A DNA stretch of 20,908 nt from a virus. The position numbers and the translations under genes are program-made. The notes below the pieces were generated by a model. The model was not told the DNA's origin. It saw only the letters and a list, made by a program, of their open reading frames with translations, and did not search any database. The stretch lies in IMG/VR virus record IMGVR_UViG_3300037585_002800, positions 1-20,908 of that record, one strand, 5' to 3'. Numbering within the stretch: the stretch's first letter is position 1; each line of letters begins with the position of its first letter. Shown here in pieces: positions 6,304 through 13,442 of the stretch.

Positions 6304-8794
6304 ATTGCTGCCCCACTAAATCTTGGAACCTCTGTGCGCCCTGTCCTTGCAAGGCTCTGACGTTACCATCTATAGGCGCATTTCCACCGTATATCTCTCT
6401 GGATTGATACCACTGCTGTTGATCTATAAGGTCTATATTGTACGCTTCTACGCCGTCAACTCTACCCATCAGAAGAATCGTTAAAGATTGATCATCAAAT
6501 CCGCCAGAGTCCTGCATCCCCTCTAGCTGTGAATCTTGTGCTTGTTCAATCTCTGCGCTGGTCATGCTTTGTATAGCGTTCTCCGCTCTACGGACCGTTT
6601 GTTGTTCCTCTACACTAGGAGGAGCAACATCAAATTGCCCAAAGTCTGGAGCTTGCTGGCTTAGGAACTGCCCGACACTCTGACCTGCACCTAACGCATC
6701 ATTAAAATCTTGCTCAAACTGCATTTGCTGAGCTGAATCGCCTAAATCCTGCGTAGCTTCTAGCTCTTCGGACTCCTCGGCTTCCTCAACCTGAATGCTT
6801 GATGTTTGCGTAATAACCTCTTGTTCTGTGGCCTGAACATCAAAAAAGCCCGTACCTGCTTGCTCAAAAACTTGCTGTTGTTGCTGTTGCTGTTGTTCTT
6901 GTTGTTGTTCTTGCTGCGCTTCCTGCTGCTGCACTTCTTCCCGTCTGACTTCCTGCATGGCAAGCTGTACATTACTTGTGTCACCGTAAACCGCATCTAT
7001 TTCAGCAACCGCAGTAGAGGCAGCTTGTTCTGTTACCTGTAGTAGCTCAGATTTAATGTCTAAGGTGTCAACGGTAAAATTGCTTTGAGTGGTGCTTACA
7101 ATGCCTACGCCGCCATAGTTAAAAGACATATCCACCGATTCCGAGCTAGTAAAAGAGCTTTGGGATTCCATTGTACTTTGCGAGCTGAAAGAGCTTTGAG
7201 CGGCAAAAGCGCTAGTCTGAGCTACAATGTTTAAAGCAAGACCAGTAACATCAAGAGGTGAGGCCGTAGGCTCAACTATTGCTGCCACCTCTTCTACTTC
7301 CTCTATAATTTCCTCTTCAATGACCTCTTCTGCTTCAGCAACCTCTACAACTTCTATAATTTCCTCTTCTATAATCTCTTCTTCTACTTCTACAATCTCA
7401 ATAATCTCTTCGGGTTCTTCAAAGATTTCTTCCTCAAAGATTTCTTCCACTTCCTCAATAATCTCTACCACTTCAATCTGCTCTTCAAAGACCTCTTCAA
7501 ACACCTCTTCCTCAAAGACCTCTACAATGACTTCTTCAAACACTTCTTCAAACACTTCCTCAAAGGTTTCTTCAAAGACCTCTTCTATCTCATCAACTTC
7601 AACAACTTCCACAACCTCAATTACAGGTAGATCATCAATTCCATCATCACCATTAAACCCAAAATCATTCCCACTAAAAACATCGTTATCAACCACAACA
7701 ACAATAGTATCTTGCCCAGTATTATCTTCATCATAGCCATCTAGGTCATAACCGTAAAAATCTTCTTCGTCATAACCAAGCGCGTTATCGTCATAACCCA
7801 AGGAAACCATTGTGCTGGCATCTGTTGTATTCGTGTAATCTACTGCGTCATCATCGTCATCAACAAAGTAATAGTCAGTTACATCATCCCCATCCACCAC
7901 ATCTGTGTACTGATCTGTGGCGTTTGAAGTAAGAACAGTGTCCCAGTAACCAGAACAAGAAACATCATAGCTGGCATCTGCCGCACACTGTTGCGCTGTG
8001 TATGCCGCCTCATATCCGGTGCATTCAGAGCTATACAAAGCGTTAGCGTCACACTGCTGGGTTAAATAGGCCGCATCGTAGTTGCTGCAAGAGGTAGAAA
8101 AAAGACCATTAGAATTGCACTGACTAGCAAAAGAAGCTGAATAAACACCGCCCATTTCTATTTGATTTGTAAAAGTGGCATCCCAAGAATCCCACGTTGG
8201 ATAAGCGTTGCTCTTGTCGTAGAAGCGATAGGTGTTGTGGTCTGAGCTAGTGTTCTGCTCTCCGATTAATACATCATGTTGAATAATGTCCAGCTCTCGG
8301 TATCTGTACTCGTAGCTGTCGTTTTCGTACAGGATAGCCTCAAAGCTGTTACTGGAGTTTCGGTAATACTCCCTCATGTGATACCAACCGAAAACCACAT
8401 AGTCATCAAATGCCTTAAACAACATTTTGGAAGCATTCCCCGTAGTTGTTTGGTTGGCATTACCCGCTATTAAATCAGTCCAAAACGGATATAAAGTCTG
8501 ATCTCTATACGGGAGAGGTTGCGGCGTAAAGTCATTACAGTTAAGCCCCGTAAAGTTTATACAACCATTAGTGGACATTTTTGCTCTGGTGTAGGTGTTA
8601 CCCCAAATACTAAAGTCAAAACCAAAGTTAGGACTCCACGCAGACACGCTGTCATCACCAGAAGTCAGGTTAGTTGTTCCTGACATTCCGTAAAGATCAA
8701 TCAAGCCGTTAGAGTGCGCGGTATATACATCGGGATCGCTAGTGCTTGCGCCATAGGCTGTAGAGCAAAACAGCAACGCTACTAACCACCTCAC
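6293..8794 (-). CDS. Secreted NIDO-domain-like protein with Cys repeats and acidic and Gln-rich tracts
   Basis: An 833-residue protein with a signal peptide (MRWLVALLFCSTAYG). Residues about 40-222 resemble a nidogen (NIDO) domain: AKMSTNGCINF (71-81), LYPFWTDLIAG (101-111), FDDYVVFGWYHMREY (129-143) and SFEAILYENDSYEYRYRELD (150-169). Three 22-residue Cys repeats follow (Cys 226/236, 248/258, 270/280). Next come an Asp/Tyr-rich part (296-360), a Glu/Val/Ile-rich tract (391-506), a Ser/Gln-rich part with a glutamine run (about 621-641), and a folded-looking C-terminus ending in GQQYER. The start is GTG 8794, forming GTGA with the upstream stop, with AAGAGG before it. NIDO domains are best known from extracellular matrix proteins, so I infer a surface or adhesion role. 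The exact function is unknown. Confidence 0.8.
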   Translation of the reverse strand: MRWLVALLFCSTAYGASTSDPDVYTAHSNGLIDLYGMSGTTNLTSGDDSVSAWSPNFGFDFSIWGNTYTRAKMSTNGCINFTGLNCNDFTPQPLPYRDQTLYPFWTDLIAGNANQTTTGNASKMLFKAFDDYVVFGWYHMREYYRNSSNSFEAILYENDSYEYRYRELDIIQHDVLIGEQNTSSDHNTYRFYDKSNAYPTWDSWDATFTNQIEMGGVYSASFASQCNSNGLFSTSCSNYDAAYLTQQCDANALYSSECTGYEAAYTAQQCAADASYDVSCSGYWDTVLTSNATDQYTDVVDGDDVTDYYFVDDDDDAVDYTNTTDASTMVSLGYDDNALGYDEEDFYGYDLDGYDEDNTGQDTIVVVVDNDVFSGNDFGFNGDDGIDDLPVIEVVEVVEVDEIEEVFEETFEEVFEEVFEEVIVEVFEEEVFEEVFEEQIEVVEIIEEVEEIFEEEIFEEPEEIIEIVEVEEEIIEEEIIEVVEVAEAEEVIEEEIIEEVEEVAAIVEPTASPLDVTGLALNIVAQTSAFAAQSSFSSQSTMESQSSFTSSESVDMSFNYGGVGIVSTTQSNFTVDTLDIKSELLQVTEQAASTAVAEIDAVYGDTSNVQLAMQEVRREEVQQQEAQQEQQQEQQQQQQQQVFEQAGTGFFDVQATEQEVITQTSSIQVEEAEESEELEATQDLGDSAQQMQFEQDFNDALGAGQSVGQFLSQQAPDFGQFDVAPPSVEEQQTVRRAENAIQSMTSAEIEQAQDSQLEGMQDSGGFDDQSLTILLMGRVDGVEAYNIDLIDQQQWYQSREIYGGNAPIDGNVRALQGQGAQRFQDLVGQQYER
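6872..6934 (-). repeat. Glutamine-rich tract in the NIDO protein
   Basis: Residues about 621-641 of the NIDO-like protein are nearly all Gln with a few Glu, Val and Ala. They are encoded mostly by CAA with some CAG, so the DNA is close to a trinucleotide repeat and prone to slippage. Confidence 0.85.
7277..7624 (-). repeat. Glutamate/valine/isoleucine-rich low-complexity tract
   Basis: Residues about 391-506 of the NIDO-like protein are built from irregular copies of EEVFEEV, EIIEEE and EVVEV. The tract alternates acidic pairs with Val, Ile and Phe and holds almost no other residue type. The plus-strand complement yields a Ser/Thr-rich open frame that is only a shadow. Confidence 0.85.
7922..8119 (-). 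repeat. Three 22-residue cysteine repeats
   Basis: Three copies in the NIDO-like protein fit C-x9-C with exactly 22 residues from one copy to the next (Cys 226/236, 248/258, 270/280). Conserved features are a Tyr or Phe before the second Cys and GY/NY-x-x-AY-x-x-QQ after it. The third copy is shortened at its end. Disulfides inside each unit are likely if the protein is exported. Confidence 0.85.
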
Positions 8795-10092
8795 CTTCTG
8801 TTGCCTCTTCTTCCGTAACGCCTGTACTCATAGTCAGATTCTAGCTCTTCCGGCTCTTCTGCTTCCGCCTCCCAAGCTATCTGAGCTTCTTCGCCTATTA
8901 ACCCTTCGTAGGGGCAGGGCGTTCCTGCCATACGCATAGCGTCAAATACTCGTTCGTCCTGACACATCAGGCTAACCGCAGCCACGCGCATTCCCATGTC
9001 ATAAAGCGTTTTGCCTAACTTAATTCTTTCGCAGTTTTCATCGGTAATAGAGCGACCCCCAGAGAAACCGAATATCTGCGTTTGTATTGCTCCTGAAACA
9101 CCAGTAGTACACAAATCTTGCGAGTAACTGGAGCCGATACTTGGCGCTATTGCGCTGGGCGGCGGTGATTCTATTCGTTGAGTTACCCGCTGGCTGCTCG
9201 TTGATTGGCTTGTGTTGTTGTTTGTATTCGTATTGTTAGCCGTAGAGCTTACTTCGCTGTTTGATTGGCTAAAATCGTTGTTAGTGCTTACGTTATTACT
9301 GCTGGAAGTTTGATTAACGGTTGAAGTGTTAGTGTTCGTATTGGTACTGGTGTTCGTGTTATTAGACGTTGTATCGCCCGTATAGGTAGTATTGTTGGTG
9401 TTGGTGTTATTGCTTACTGACGAACCCGTATAGTTCGTGGTGTTGCTGTTATCCGATGTTGAGTTATTCGTATTGGTATTAGTTGAATTATTCGTTGAAG
9501 TAGAGACGTTGGTGTTGTTATTGCTATTGGTGTTTGTGGCCGCAGATGTTGAACTCGTTGTATTGTTATTCGTGTTCGTGGTGTTACCCGTATACTGAGT
9601 AGTGTTGTTATTAACATTGTTTGAGTTAGTTGTGCCATCGTAAGTCGTTGTGTTCGTATTTGAATTAGTGTTTACGTTAGTGGAATTATTCGTGTTAGTT
9701 GAGTTATTGGTGTTTATCCCAGTGTAATTCGTATTGTTGGTGTTGTTATTAGTATTGGCATTTGTGTTGGTGCTGGTTGACGTATTCGTATTTACGGACG
9801 TATTTGATCCCGTGTAGTTCGTTGTATTGCTGTTCGTATTGGTGTTGTTGCCCGTGTAAGTCGTTGTATTTACGTTAGTATTATCGTTTGAGTTGGTGTT
9901 TGTGTTGACGTTATTGCTGGTAGATGTGTTCGTGTTGACGGATGTATTGGTGTTTACGTTCGTATTATTGTTGTTATTTTCAGACGTATTGCTAGTGCTA
10001 GACGTATTAGTAGTCGTGATATTGGTGTTTGTATCCTGCGCTAACAGGGGGAAGCTCGCTAAAACGCAAGCTACAAAAAGTAATTTTTTCAT
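8791..10092 (-). CDS. Secreted Asn/Thr-rich protein with a conserved Cys-containing C-terminal domain
   Basis: A 433-residue protein starting MKKLLFVACVLASFPLLAQD, a clear signal peptide. Residues about 20-300 are almost only Asn, Thr and Ser. They are broken by a recurring YTG motif (Tyr at 79, 93, 123, 167, 221, 237; YDG at 151). A Pro-rich hinge (SPPPSAIAPS) leads to a compact domain (about 320-410) with four Cys (328, 354, 377, 393), including ITDENCERIKLGKTLYDMG and MAGTPCPYEGLIG. The end is acidic then Arg-rich. The C-terminal domain resembles one I associate with marine phage proteins, but I cannot name a function. GGGGGGAGG lies 12 bases before the ATG and 9 before an in-frame GTG at 10095, so either start is possible. 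Confidence 0.82.
   Translation of the reverse strand: MKKLLFVACVLASFPLLAQDTNTNITTTNTSSTSNTSENNNNNTNVNTNTSVNTNTSTSNNVNTNTNSNDNTNVNTTTYTGNNTNTNSNTTNYTGSNTSVNTNTSTSTNTNANTNNNTNNTNYTGINTNNSTNTNNSTNVNTNSNTNTTTYDGTTNSNNVNNNTTQYTGNTTNTNNNTTSSTSAATNTNSNNNTNVSTSTNNSTNTNTNNSTSDNSNTTNYTGSSVSNNTNTNNTTYTGDTTSNNTNTSTNTNTNTSTVNQTSSSNNVSTNNDFSQSNSEVSSTANNTNTNNNTSQSTSSQRVTQRIESPPPSAIAPSIGSSYSQDLCTTGVSGAIQTQIFGFSGGRSITDENCERIKLGKTLYDMGMRVAAVSLMCQDERVFDAMRMAGTPCPYEGLIGEEAQIAWEAEAEEPEELESDYEYRRYGRRGNRR
9190..10035 (-). repeat. Asn/Thr/Ser low-complexity region with YTG punctuation
   Basis: About 280 residues made of short NT, NTNT, NNT and NTST units with YTG every 14 to 54 residues. Asn uses both AAT and AAC, and Thr uses all four codons. 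The DNA is therefore not a simple tandem repeat, although its plus strand reads as a long series of GTT/GTA/GTG-type triplets. Confidence 0.9.
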
Positions 10093-10118
10093 CACGCACT
10101 ATGACCTCCCCCCGTAAA

Positions 10119-10487
10119 TTACAACGCTTTTATTCTATCTATTTCTGTCTGTATTGCCGTTGTAAAAGTTGAGCTATAAAACGAATCAGCCGCATAGCTG
10201 GCTTTTTCAGATTCTAATTGCGAGGCTCTAGGATCAACCCAGCCACTAACATCGCCCCATGCGCTGCCATTATAAGTATGCTTGCCGCCCTGCCATCCGC
10301 TAGGAGCAGTCACACTTGAATGAACTTCGGCATTACTTGAATCCAAATCTCCAATATTAAAATCAACTGTACCGCCCGTATTTCCTCGCACCGTAGTATT
10401 AGGGCTTGCAGTTAAATCCACCGTTGCATCATCATGTAATATATAAAGAGATACATTATCTGACTTTCTTGTGATCGTCTTGCTCAT
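10119..10487 (-). CDS. Hypothetical fibre-associated small protein
   Basis: A 122-residue protein I cannot assign. The first 60 residues look beta-rich (VSLYILHDDATVDLTASPNT, VDFNIGDLDSSNAEVHSSV). A Gly/Trp-rich middle follows (SGWQGGKHTYNGSAWGDVSG, then WVDPRA) and a helical C-terminus (SQLESEKASYAADSFYSSTF to EIDRIKAL). GGAG lies 9 bases before the ATG. It follows directly after the last propeller gene, in the spot where fibre chaperones or fibre tips often lie, but that is only position. The last helix could mediate assembly with a larger fibre. Confidence 0.7.
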   Translation of the reverse strand: MSKTITRKSDNVSLYILHDDATVDLTASPNTTVRGNTGGTVDFNIGDLDSSNAEVHSSVTAPSGWQGGKHTYNGSAWGDVSGWVDPRASQLESEKASYAADSFYSSTFTTAIQTEIDRIKAL

Positions 10488-10488
10488 T

Positions 10489-12000
10489 TTATGAGTCTCC
10501 GTTTAAAAGTAGTTTTGATGTTGAAATTGCTAACCCTGCGCTTACGCTACTGCTAACAGTAGTTATTGTTCCATCATTTTGTACATAATAGCTAGAGCCT
10601 GTGGTTAAACTGCTTAGTCCTGTAATTGTTCCACCCTGTATTACAACTGTTCCTGTTGCGGAATTAGAAATAGCTGCATCAGCGATGCCTAGAAAGTTTG
10701 TTGAAGTGAGATTCGTAACTGATGCCCCTGCTCCCTGACAGGTAGTAATCTTATTGTCGGCTGTGTCAGTAGGACCATCTTGATAGGAAATTTGAAATAA
10801 CCCAGAATCTCCGCAGTAATCTATACACGAATCTTTATATAAAGGACCAGTTTCTACCTCTACCTGAGTATCAAGGGTGCAAGTCATAGAGCCTGAGCTG
10901 CCGCTAACCTGAAAACATCTAACCATATTACCTCCGCTAGTAATATGGTAAATAACGGCAAATCGGGTTGTGTTATTAGGGTCGCCAGCCACATCTATAC
11001 ATCTTACCCCGACAGCATCAAGTGCGTGGCTGCTCACATCAACCTTCGTGTTTTTTGTTCCGTCTGATTCAATAACCCTTACACAGCCATAGTAAGGACT
11101 GCCCTTATCCCTATAAGCTATAACTAAGTGTCCGGTAGAGGCATCATACGCGCCTCTTGCATCTTTTCCCGAATCATCATTACAATTTGTATATGTCACC
11201 GTACTACTAACCGTTGTACCGCTATAAGTACATTGCAAAACTGTTGGAGTATCTCCTGAACCATTTAAAGAGATTATTGCAAATCTTCCGGCAGTTGCGG
11301 GATCAAAACAACAATCTGTATGCTCTGGACCACTGTAATTGGAAAATGCCTGACCGCCTCCGACTGTAACGTCCGTTCCAGAGACAGTAGCCACTCTTGC
11401 TTCAGCGTAATTAGATGCGTTTTTGTAGCCAACGATGTATTTGTTATCTGTGCTGGGATCACCCGCTAAGAAAAGATAAGGCCGAGAGGCTGACTCAACT
11501 GTTAAAACATCGCCAAAAGAACAGGTCGTTCCGTCTATAGTTCCGACTCTGGCCTTTGGATAACCCCCGTTGCCATCTTGGTAATAGACTAAAAACTGCC
11601 CTGATACCTTTCCGCAAGCCACTGATACATAATTCGCCTTATTAGAGCTTTCAAATTCCGTTTCGTCCCCCACTGAAACAGTGTTTCCTGTTCTGGTTAT
11701 AACGCGAGCATAGCCTTTAGCACTAGAAGAGTAGACGATTATTGATTTTGTTGTGTCTGTTGGATGCGTTGCCAAATCTGAAAAATAAGCCGCTCCAAAG
11801 CTGCTACCAGACCCCCACCAAGCAGCAGCGTTTGCCCCGCTTGCAGGAATCGTTTGGCTTGTTGCGCTAGTTCCTACTTCCGTGATAGTTCCCGCACTAT
11901 TAAGAATAACAGGCTTCTTTGTTGCAATGGCTCCGCTGGCTGTAGCCGTAATACTCTTTGCCGAGGCTCCTGCTGGAAGTAAATCAGAAAGATTGCTCAC
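10489..12000 (-). CDS. Beta-propeller tail fibre / receptor-binding paralog 3 (Cys-rich)
   Basis: A 503-residue paralog of the two upstream proteins. It shares the N-terminal module (MSNLSDLLPAG, then GAIATKKPVILNSAGTIT) and the C-terminal module (TNLTSTNFLGIADAAISNSA, GLSSLTTGSSYYVQNDGTIT). Between them, residues about 70-430 hold seven divergent blade repeats with the pattern D-x-x-x-x-(K/R/Q)-hydrophobic strand, then a Gly turn, then R-V-x-T-x-(S/D)-G-T. Unlike its nearest sister, it has 13 Cys, so disulfides may stabilise it outside the cell. The start is GTG at 12000, overlapping the upstream TGA (GTGA). I infer a host-contact fibre; the fold is inferred from repeat spacing, not shown by a structure. 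Confidence 0.8.
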   Translation of the reverse strand: MSNLSDLLPAGASAKSITATASGAIATKKPVILNSAGTITEVGTSATSQTIPASGANAAAWWGSGSSFGAAYFSDLATHPTDTTKSIIVYSSSAKGYARVITRTGNTVSVGDETEFESSNKANYVSVACGKVSGQFLVYYQDGNGGYPKARVGTIDGTTCSFGDVLTVESASRPYLFLAGDPSTDNKYIVGYKNASNYAEARVATVSGTDVTVGGGQAFSNYSGPEHTDCCFDPATAGRFAIISLNGSGDTPTVLQCTYSGTTVSSTVTYTNCNDDSGKDARGAYDASTGHLVIAYRDKGSPYYGCVRVIESDGTKNTKVDVSSHALDAVGVRCIDVAGDPNNTTRFAVIYHITSGGNMVRCFQVSGSSGSMTCTLDTQVEVETGPLYKDSCIDYCGDSGLFQISYQDGPTDTADNKITTCQGAGASVTNLTSTNFLGIADAAISNSATGTVVIQGGTITGLSSLTTGSSYYVQNDGTITTVSSSVSAGLAISTSKLLLNGDS

Positions 12001-13442
12001 GACTGATACTCCAAGTTAATTGATGTTGCTGACAGGGCTTTGCCTATCTTTTTACCCGCACTTGCCGTGGTTATTGTCCCGTCATTTTGTACATAATAAT
12101 CAGAAGCCGGAGTTAAGCTGCTTAATCCGCTAGAGGCTATTCCGCCTTTAATTGTTACGTTGCCACTAGCATCGTCAGAAATAGCCGCATCGGAAATGCC
12201 TATGAAGTTTGTTGCGGTGAGGTTGGAAGAATCCACAAAATAAACAACTGAACCTGCCCCTCTGTAAGCAGAAACAAATTTATCCGCGTCTGGATCATAA
12301 ATAGTATTCTGCCCAGAAGATGAATAAGTTACATCCCCTGTAAAATTAAGAGCAGTACCAAACGAGATAGAGGTTCCTGAAATAGTTCCCGCAACAGCAA
12401 AACCATCAAACGTGGTTGATGCTTCAGTGTAGGACACCACAGTTTTATTGCCAGTTGAGTTATAAGCACAAGCTAGATTGGAGGTTCCTCCAGAGTAAAA
12501 CTCCGCTTCTGCGCCAAATGTTATTCCGGTTCCTGAAACAGTCCCGACTACAGCTTTACCTGCTCCGCTGATTGAATAGGGAACTACCGCTTTATTAGCA
12601 GTTGTGTCGTAAGCTACCGTTGCGCTGTTGGTATTAGCAGTTTTAAATACAGCCGCAGTGCCGAATGAGATACCTGTTCCGCTTACCGTACCGACACTTG
12701 CCGTTCCATAACTTGAGTTCCCATCGTGCTTGTACACAAGAATCATTTTATTTTCATCAGGATCGTGGACTAAATTGTGCGAACTTGTTTGGTTGGTTTG
12801 AAAAGCGGTTTCTGAACCAAAAGAAATACCTGTGCCGCTTACGGTTCCCACAACAGCAGTCCCGTAATCTGAATTACCATCATCCCTAAACGCTATTACT
12901 GCCTTGTTTGCAGTTGAATCAAAACCAATTCCTATGTTGGTGGTACTGGCAGCATTAAAATTAGCCTCCGTACCAAATGATATGGTATTAGCAGACCCAT
13001 CAACCGTCCCTACAATAGCTTTTCCGTAATTTGAAGCACTACCATCTCTATAGGCAACAACTACTTTATTAGCATTTGAATCAAAGGTGGCGGCAATAGA
13101 AGTTGTTTCCCCGCTATTAAAAACCTGAGGGTCTCCCCAAGAAAGCGATGTCCCAGTTACGGTTCCGACAGCAGCAGTACCATATTGCGAATTTCCATAA
13201 TCCATCCAGACCACTACAACTTTGTTTGTGTTTGTATCATAAACAACATTTACATAGTCGGGAGTACCCACACTCCCAAAAGATACCGGAGTACCTGCGC
13301 TACTATTTGATGATGTTATAGGACTAATTGTCCCTGCACTATTAAGAACAACAGGCTTACCCGCAGCGCTAATTGCACCATCGGCAGTAAAACTGACCTG
13401 TTTCCCTGCTCCAGCAGGAAATAAATCGGAGAGATTCGTCAT
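11997..13442 (-). CDS. Beta-propeller tail fibre / receptor-binding paralog 2
   Basis: A 481-residue protein with the same ends as its paralogs (MTNLSDLFPAGAG at the start; SSLTPASDYYVQNDGTITTA near the end). The middle is seven clear repeats of about 52 residues. The consensus is a hydrophobic-FD-x-x-x-NK-V/A-V strand, then Y-R-D-x-G-N-S-x-Y-G-x-A, V-G-T-V-S-G-T and I-S-F-G. Blade-start aromatic positions are 68, 120, 174, 226, 278, 327 and 382. A lone TPVSFG before the first repeat (51-56) matches the outer strand missing from the seventh, as in Velcro-closed propellers. The ATG overlaps the upstream stop (ATGA), with AAGGAT upstream. Only one Cys is present. Confidence 0.82.
   Translation of the reverse strand: MTNLSDLFPAGAGKQVSFTADGAISAAGKPVVLNSAGTISPITSSNSSAGTPVSFGSVGTPDYVNVVYDTNTNKVVVVWMDYGNSQYGTAAVGTVTGTSLSWGDPQVFNSGETTSIAATFDSNANKVVVAYRDGSASNYGKAIVGTVDGSANTISFGTEANFNAASTTNIGIGFDSTANKAVIAFRDDGNSDYGTAVVGTVSGTGISFGSETAFQTNQTSSHNLVHDPDENKMILVYKHDGNSSYGTASVGTVSGTGISFGTAAVFKTANTNSATVAYDTTANKAVVPYSISGAGKAVVGTVSGTGITFGAEAEFYSGGTSNLACAYNSTGNKTVVSYTEASTTFDGFAVAGTISGTSISFGTALNFTGDVTYSSSGQNTIYDPDADKFVSAYRGAGSVVYFVDSSNLTATNFIGISDAAISDDASGNVTIKGGIASSGLSSLTPASDYYVQNDGTITTASAGKKIGKALSATSINLEYQS
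12219..13298 (-). repeat. Seven-blade propeller repeat region of paralog 2
   Basis: Residues about 49-408 hold seven degenerate repeats, spaced 52, 54, 52, 52, 49 and 55 residues between matching positions. The recurring protein signature is VGTVSGTxISFG followed by a loop and then D-x-x-x-NK. Confidence 0.85.

Noticed and set aside
6806-7042. Plus-strand poly-leucine open frame
   Set aside because: It is the complement of the glutamine-rich tract; the Leu run is CTG/TTG reading of CAA/CAG. Not a real membrane protein.
7227-7736. Plus-strand open frame of 169 residues rich in Ser and Thr
   Set aside because: It is the complement of the Glu-rich tract (GAA/GAG read as TTC/CTC-shifted codons) of the NIDO-like gene; composition is fully explained by that gene and no ribosome-binding site context or domain is seen.
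9893-10117. Plus-strand hydrophobic open frame (Val/Leu-rich, membrane-like)
   Set aside because: It is a shadow of the Asn/Thr-rich gene: AAY/ACN codons on the other strand read as Val, Leu and Phe. The apparent membrane segments are an artefact.
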